Of a DNA stretch of 10,545 nt, positions 6,549-10,545 are shown in pieces (the stretch's first letter is position 1; each line of letters begins with the position of its first letter). Position numbers and translations under genes: made by a program. The stretch is from an uncultured Clostridiaceae bacterium (lineage in GTDB: Bacteria > Bacillota > Clostridia > Lachnospirales > Lachnospiraceae), in assembly GCA_949841235.1 (NCBI GenBank), contig CATKZA010000023.1, forward strand, positions 1-10,545, given 5' to 3'. Under the pieces are notes generated by a model. It searched no databases. It saw nothing but the letters and a program-made list of their open reading frames with translations, and was not told the DNA's origin.

Positions 6549-6561
6549 TACTACAACAGTA
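6549..6561. promoter_or_regulatory. Candidate BlaI operator
   Basis: TACT-ACAAC-AGTA is a short dyad at the predicted transcription start, and TACTACA resembles the TAC(T)ACA half-sites of BlaI/MecI operators. The arms are only 4 bp, so this rests mainly on location and half-site likeness. Confidence 0.4.
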
Positions 6562-6580
6562 AGAATTAGGAGGTGTCTGC

Positions 6581-6967
6581 ATGAGTGCTTTGCCACGAAT
6601 TTCTGAGGCTGAATATGAAGTAATGAAAATTGTATGGAAATACGCACCAATTAACACGAGGGAAATAACTGAAAAACTTTTAGAAACTTCTTCATGGAGT
6701 CCTAAAACCATACAAACCTTGATTAAGCGTCTGGTAAACAAGGGCGTGCTTGCTTACGAAAAAGAGAGCCGGATATTTGTATATACGCCTTTGGTACAGG
6801 AATGCGACTACGTTGGCCAGGAAAGCAAATCATTTTTGAATCGCTTTTTTGATGGAAACATTACTGCCATGCTATCCTCATTCATCGAAAACGACAGGCT
6901 TTCCGAATCGGAAATTAACGATCTGCGCAACCTGCTCTCTGCCCGCTTCCATAAGGAGGAAAAATAA
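6581..6967 (+). CDS. blaI: BlaI/MecI-family transcriptional repressor
   Basis: 128 residues, the usual family length. The N-terminal winged helix (~5-75) carries the family signature: RISEAEYEVMKIVWKYAPI, then SSWSPKTIQTLIKRLVNKG and a wing ending RIFVYTPLV. The C-terminal ~45 residues are the dimerisation helices. In S. aureus BlaI/MecI, induction cuts an Asn-Phe bond near residue 101. The corresponding place here appears to be Ser100-Phe101 in MLSSFIEN, so the cleavage residue is not conserved exactly (alignment by eye). AGGAGG (6568-6573) lies 7 nt before the ATG. Its stop codon is followed immediately by the blaR1 ATG. It probably represses its own operon and possibly the PBP operon to the right. 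Confidence 0.95.
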   Translation: MSALPRISEAEYEVMKIVWKYAPINTREITEKLLETSSWSPKTIQTLIKRLVNKGVLAYEKESRIFVYTPLVQECDYVGQESKSFLNRFFDGNITAMLSSFIENDRLSESEINDLRNLLSARFHKEEK

Positions 6968-8773
6968 ATGGCTGGCTTCGTGGTATATTTTATACTGTGC
7001 AATCTCCTGATCAGCGGCATGATCTGCATCCTTTTCACTGCGAAACGGGCATTCCGCACCATGCTATCCAGCCGGATGCAATATCGTCTTGGATTTTTAT
7101 TATTTTTGTTTTTAGCACTTCCTTTTATTCCGGCACGCCTCCCCATGCCATCCTGGTACCATTCACAAACCATCACTCATTCCGATTATGGGAATCCTGC
7201 CACAAAGGAAGGCATTTCCACGAATCCCTCCGGTACGCCAAGACAAATCGGGGACTTCGCCATATCGGTCAGCCGCAAAGCACCATCTTCCGCCAAATAT
7301 GTCTTATGTCTATTATGGTTCGCAGGAATCTTTGTGATGATGGTTTTGACAGCGCATTCATTCCTTCACTTACGCAAAGTCACTGGTTCCTCGCTTCCCC
7401 TGCAAAACAGCAAAGTCAGGAATCTCTATTATGAGTGTTTAAATGAAATGAAAATTGGCCTTAAGATACCAATTTATAGCACTGCCTTTCTGAAGTCCCC
7501 TGCGATTGTCGGTCTGCTAAGACCACGGATTTACCTGCCAATTCACACAATTTCAGATGATAGCGATACCAGCATGCGGTTCATGCTATTGCACGAATTG
7601 CAGCACTTCAAACACAAAGACATGGCAGTCAATTACTTCATCATTATGGCGGGGATATTATATTGGTTCAATCCCTTTGTCTGGTATGCTTTCCAAAGAA
7701 TAAGGTGTGATCGTGAGATTGCCTGCGATTGCGCAGTCCTGCAAATGCTACAGGAATCGGAATATGAAAATTACGGCAATGCCTTGATTAATTTTGCAGA
7801 AAAAATCTCCAAAGAAAATATCTCTTTTCCATTTATCACTGGTATCGGCGGGAACAGAAAACAAATAAGGAAAAGGATATTAAATATTTCAAACTTTAAA
7901 AAGGAAAATCGCCGCAGAAAGATGCAAAGCCATTTTGCCTGCATTTTCATTATGGCAGTCTTTCTTGCTATTTTTCCCCTCTTTCCAACTTATGCCACCG
8001 GGCAGGAACGATATCATTTCGAAGAAAAAGACAAAGATATTACCTATCTGGATCTAAGTTCCGAATTTGAGGGATTCAAAGGCAGCTTTGTTTTATATGA
8101 CAGCTGCGAAGACCACTGGATGATTTATAATAAGGAGGCGGCCTCAGAACAAACAAGCCCTGGCTCCACCTATAAAATTTATGATGCCCTCCTTGGCTTA
8201 GAGTCCGGCATCATTACACCAGAGCATTCTAAAATGACATGGAACGGAGAGGACTACCCATTTGACGCCTGGGAATCCGATCAGGACTTACATTCAGCCA
8301 TGCAGTCCTCCGTCAACTGGTATTTTCAAAACATTGACCACATGGCAGGAATGAACAATGTGCGGTCATTTCTACAGAAAATCGCCTATGGAAACCAGCA
8401 TGCCGGAGACAGCGCCGACTTGTACTGGACGGATTTTTCACTGAAAATATCTCCCATAGAACAGGTCGACATGTTGAAAAAATTGTATCAGAATGAATTC
8501 GGGTTTTCGGGCAAGAACATAAATGCTGTCAAAGATGCTATTCGTTTTGATGCCAGACCAAATGCTTCCCTCTCCGGCAAGACAGGAACGTGCAGAGTGA
8601 ATGGACAGGATACGAACGGCTGGTTTATGGGATATATCGAAAAATCCGGTCACGTTGCCTATTTTGCCACAAATATCCAGGGCATCTCAAACGCTACCGG
8701 AAGTGCTGCATCTGAAATTACCCTGTCGATTTTATCCGATATGGGACTTTGGGAAACGCAGGCAGAGTCCTAG
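6968..8773 (+). CDS. blaR1: BlaR1/MecR1-type beta-lactam sensor-transducer (M56 peptidase plus penicillin-binding sensor)
   Basis: 601 residues, full length for BlaR1. Membrane segments lie at ~4-23, ~39-57, ~112-133, ~222-241 and ~319-339. The cytoplasmic M56 zinc protease site is intact: HELQH with His209, Glu210, His213, followed by E250-IAC-D254. After the last membrane segment comes the extracellular sensor, related to class D beta-lactamases, with all three active-site motifs: S400-T-Y-K403 (acylated Ser), S448-V-N450 and K538-T-G540 (SGKTGT). Known mechanism: beta-lactam acylation of the Ser activates the protease and leads to BlaI inactivation. AAGGAGG near the end of blaI serves as its ribosome site, and start and stop codons abut, so translation is probably coupled. 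No beta-lactamase gene is in the window. Confidence 0.96.
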   Translation: MAGFVVYFILCNLLISGMICILFTAKRAFRTMLSSRMQYRLGFLLFLFLALPFIPARLPMPSWYHSQTITHSDYGNPATKEGISTNPSGTPRQIGDFAISVSRKAPSSAKYVLCLLWFAGIFVMMVLTAHSFLHLRKVTGSSLPLQNSKVRNLYYECLNEMKIGLKIPIYSTAFLKSPAIVGLLRPRIYLPIHTISDDSDTSMRFMLLHELQHFKHKDMAVNYFIIMAGILYWFNPFVWYAFQRIRCDREIACDCAVLQMLQESEYENYGNALINFAEKISKENISFPFITGIGGNRKQIRKRILNISNFKKENRRRKMQSHFACIFIMAVFLAIFPLFPTYATGQERYHFEEKDKDITYLDLSSEFEGFKGSFVLYDSCEDHWMIYNKEAASEQTSPGSTYKIYDALLGLESGIITPEHSKMTWNGEDYPFDAWESDQDLHSAMQSSVNWYFQNIDHMAGMNNVRSFLQKIAYGNQHAGDSADLYWTDFSLKISPIEQVDMLKKLYQNEFGFSGKNINAVKDAIRFDARPNASLSGKTGTCRVNGQDTNGWFMGYIEKSGHVAYFATNIQGISNATGSAASEITLSILSDMGLWETQAES

Positions 8774-8781
8774 ACTTCTGC
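8762..8781 (+). terminator. Possible short hairpin at the end of blaR1
   Basis: GCAGAGTC / GAC-T-TCTGC forms an 8-bp stem with one bulged T around the blaR1 stop codon. No T tract follows, so it is weak evidence for an intrinsic terminator. The convergent gene ends only 29 bp downstream. Confidence 0.25.
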
Positions 8782-8802
8782 CCGTGTTCCCTGCATCAGA
8801 CG

Positions 8803-10038
8803 TTATTCATCAGCAAACCGATACTGATACTCTGGCATCTCTTTCATTCCCCCATTTAAGATCTTATTGCCCATATATTGAAAACTCCCATCTTCTGCGA
8901 AACGCACAGTTAGTTCATGGGTGATCACCGCCTCATCGCACAATATCATTTCACATACCGCATCTACCGTCAAAGTAATTGTCCCATCCTTATTTTTTCT
9001 TATATGTGTGACCTCCGGAATAGACGTTCCAAAATAAGTAGGTGCATAATTAAAGCACCCCAGCCCCTGCCACAAATATGTCTTATGCCTTTTATCAAAA
9101 CGGGCATGCTTTTGTATTTCCTCGGAAGCAACCGGAAGATACTCCATCATCAGGCTCTCAAACTGCTCTTTTGGTATTCCATCCGAATTTATCTTATCAT
9201 GGTACTTTTTCTTATATTTCATCTCATAAAAACACTCATACAGACCATTAAAATCCAATTTCTCCAGGTGCTTTTCATCCCAGTTGGAACATAAAAGATT
9301 GTTTCCCTGATACCCCAGACTCAGGACGCATTGTTTCGAGAGCCTGCGTTTCTTCTTACTCATTGGCTTGATTCGTAGCAGGCGGCTCCCGTCTACCACT
9401 TCTGTCACTTCCGGATACTCCGGCACGCACAATTCATAACAAAACCACCCTTTGTCCGAATATCTCCATTTCTTTAGTCTTGTATAAGAAATAAATGTCA
9501 TGCCGGGTTTTCCCTCATCACTCCAAGCGGCATTGGATGCCACAAGATACATATCTTCCCCATCATAAATGTATTTCTCCCTGCCGATCCCACCATCTGA
9601 ATGTATCACATATATCACGGCGGAACCGCTATTTCCCGATTTTGCATCGGATAAAAACCTCTCAACATCTTGATAATTTTCCATGTTAGAATATACCTCG
9701 GAACTTGTAACCGAATACCCCTGCTCCTTTATTTTCATCCTCATTTGCTTCATAGCATTACCAGCCAAAACAACATTCGATGCATTGCCTTTCTCTGCAC
9801 TTTTGTAAATACCTGTCAGAAATGCCATTAACCGATACGTTTCCTCCTCTGCCTCATCTTTCTCCCCGTCAGGCACAGGCAGATCATACCCTCTTTCCCA
9901 TTGCGAAAATTGAGTTTCAGAAATGTCTTCCGACACGCTAGACGGAGTTTTCCCAGGCGAAATGCGTTTTTTTGCACAAGAGCAAAAAATCACACCGCAA
10001 ATAAGAATGCAAATCATAAACCATGTTCTTCCTTTCAT
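8803..10038 (-). CDS. Putative lipoprotein of unknown function, co-oriented with the PBP gene
   Basis: 411 residues. The N-terminus has a basic start, a hydrophobic core (WFMICILICGVIF) and a likely lipobox FCS-C with lipidated Cys21, followed by a Ser/Pro/Glu-rich tether (~25-60), so it is probably anchored outside the membrane. I do not recognise the body with certainty. It is soluble and mixed alpha/beta in appearance, rich in aromatic residues and Lys, with a basic patch PMSKKKRRLSK near 226-236, and ends with beta-like segments (GTITLTVDAVCEMIL, THELTVRFAEDGSFQYMG). The gene starts 17 bp after the PBP stop codon and is surely in the same transcript. Its ribosome site is poor (AGGGG about 11 nt from the ATG), which may mean lower yield. 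Context suggests a partner in cell-wall synthesis or beta-lactam response; this is inference only. Confidence 0.85.
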   Translation of the reverse strand: MKGRTWFMICILICGVIFCSCAKKRISPGKTPSSVSEDISETQFSQWERGYDLPVPDGEKDEAEEETYRLMAFLTGIYKSAEKGNASNVVLAGNAMKQMRMKIKEQGYSVTSSEVYSNMENYQDVERFLSDAKSGNSGSAVIYVIHSDGGIGREKYIYDGEDMYLVASNAAWSDEGKPGMTFISYTRLKKWRYSDKGWFCYELCVPEYPEVTEVVDGSRLLRIKPMSKKKRRLSKQCVLSLGYQGNNLLCSNWDEKHLEKLDFNGLYECFYEMKYKKKYHDKINSDGIPKEQFESLMMEYLPVASEEIQKHARFDKRHKTYLWQGLGCFNYAPTYFGTSIPEVTHIRKNKDGTITLTVDAVCEMILCDEAVITHELTVRFAEDGSFQYMGNKILNGGMKEMPEYQYRFADE

Positions 10039-10055
10039 ATTGCATCAGTCCCCTT

Positions 10056-10545
10056 TCATTCTCCTTCAGCACGAAACCACTTTTCTATCACTCTTTTATC
10101 CCTTCCAATCACATAGCCGCTTCCCCCTCGTTCCTTCACATCCTCCACCATGCTTACTAGGAGAATCGGTTTTTTCTCATCTCCCCCCGGAGTAAGGACA
10201 GCAAACCAGCCCAATTCCGTACCGGACGTATCTCCTTGGGAGGCTTTGATTTCCGCTGTCCCTGTCTTTCCCGCCAACGTGGCATCTTTACGGTGTACCG
10301 CATAGCCTGTACCATGCGGATGATTTACCACTTGCGTGATCCCATCCAATACTTTTTTTGCAGTCTTTTTAGAAAACGCACCGGAAACCCAATATTCCGG
10401 TTTTCCATCATCCTTATATAGCAAATATGGCTTTATCATATTGCCCTCATTGCAGAAGGATGTATAAATGCATGCCATATGCAATGGATTGACTAACACC
10501 TGTCCCTGTCCATACCCACTGTCTGCCAGCTGTATCTCCCCCTCT
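10056..10545 (-). CDS. Class B penicillin-binding protein, C-terminal part; 5' end cut by window edge
   Basis: The frame is open to the right edge; 162 codons plus the stop are visible. This is the end of a transpeptidase domain: GYGQGQVLVNPLHMACIY, a helical stretch ending DGITQVVN, the third active-site motif GKTGTAE (around 10255-10271), then ELGWFAVLTPGG and a final VSMVEDVKERGG. The layout GQGxxLxNPxxM / QVVN / KTGTAEx-Kxx-QG-T / GWF / V-DV follows the C-terminus of S. aureus PBP2a and enterococcal PBP5 as I remember them, pointing to subclass B1, whose members often bind beta-lactams poorly. The SxxK and SxN motifs, any MecA_N/NTF2-like domain and the membrane anchor are outside the window. 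It leads the operon that contains the lipoprotein gene and converges on blaR1. Confidence 0.92.
   Translation of the reverse strand, partial: EGEIQLADSGYGQGQVLVNPLHMACIYTSFCNEGNMIKPYLLYKDDGKPEYWVSGAFSKKTAKKVLDGITQVVNHPHGTGYAVHRKDATLAGKTGTAEIKASQGDTSGTELGWFAVLTPGGDEKKPILLVSMVEDVKERGGSGYVIGRDKRVIEKWFRAEGE

Noticed and set aside
6968..7434. Overlapping plus-strand 145-codon frame inside blaR1
   Set aside because: It lies in another frame of blaR1 with no recognisable domain; blaR1 itself is fully supported.
6581..8773. blaR1 as a beta-lactamase gene because of its STYK, SVN and KTGT motifs
   Set aside because: Those motifs belong to the sensor domain fused behind the M56 protease and membrane segments, the standard BlaR1 layout.
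10056..10499. The 147-codon frame beginning with GTG at 10499 as a complete small protein
   Set aside because: The same frame stays open upstream to the window edge with conserved transpeptidase sequence (GYGQGQ before the GTG), so it is the end of a larger PBP.

Overview
The window looks like a chromosomal segment of a gut-type Gram-positive anaerobe, most likely a Lachnospiraceae member (Clostridia). The reasons are moderate GC content, strong AGGAGG-type ribosome sites, consensus sigma-A promoters, and protein families typical of that group: a multi-PAS hybrid-type histidine kinase, a CAP/FN3 secreted protein, a small FMN_bind protein and a BlaI/BlaR1 pair. The taxonomic call is inference; no rRNA or other marker gene is present.

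Layout. (1) 1-2294, minus: a large PAS-containing sensor histidine kinase, start present, C-terminus cut by the left edge, with its own consensus promoter at 2433-2461. (2) 2509-4560, minus: a secreted modular protein (signal peptide, thioredoxin-like domain, CAP domain, Ig-like domain, Pro/Ala/Ser/Thr repeat linker, two FN3 modules). (3) 4733-5094, plus: a decayed GHKL-type sensor kinase that keeps its H-box and the glycine-rich end of its ATPase domain but has lost everything between. (4) 5111-6186, minus: a TetR-family regulator followed by a membrane-anchored FMN_bind protein, read from a perfect TTGACA-N17-TATAAT promoter whose -10 lies inside a perfect 10-5-10 inverted repeat (probable autoregulatory operator). 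(5) 6292-6484: a 193-bp element with perfect 15-bp terminal inverted repeats, flanked by a perfect 8-bp direct repeat (GTATAATT) and packed with internal hairpins. It has no coding capacity and reads as a MITE-like non-autonomous element. (6) 6581-8773, plus: blaI-blaR1, abutting, with a perfect consensus promoter. (7) 8803-10545, minus: a lipoprotein of unknown function downstream of the 3' end of a class B penicillin-binding protein, cut by the right edge, whose C-terminus resembles the PBP2a/PBP5fm (subclass B1) group.

How the genes work together. The right third is best read as a beta-lactam-responsive locus: BlaR1 (M56 metalloprotease plus penicillin-binding sensor domain) would detect the drug and relieve BlaI repression. 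The nearest plausible effector is not a beta-lactamase but a PBP-lipoprotein operon converging on blaR1 tail to tail, so the content resembles mecA-mecR1-mecI although the arrangement differs. The PBP promoter lies outside the window, so control by BlaI is inferred. The TetR/FMN_bind pair is a separate unit. The left half carries signalling and cell-surface genes with no evident link to the right half.

The most novel items are the hairpin-rich MITE-like element just upstream of the blaI promoter, the mec-like arrangement with its uncharacterised lipoprotein, and the unusual thioredoxin-CAP-FN3 fusion.
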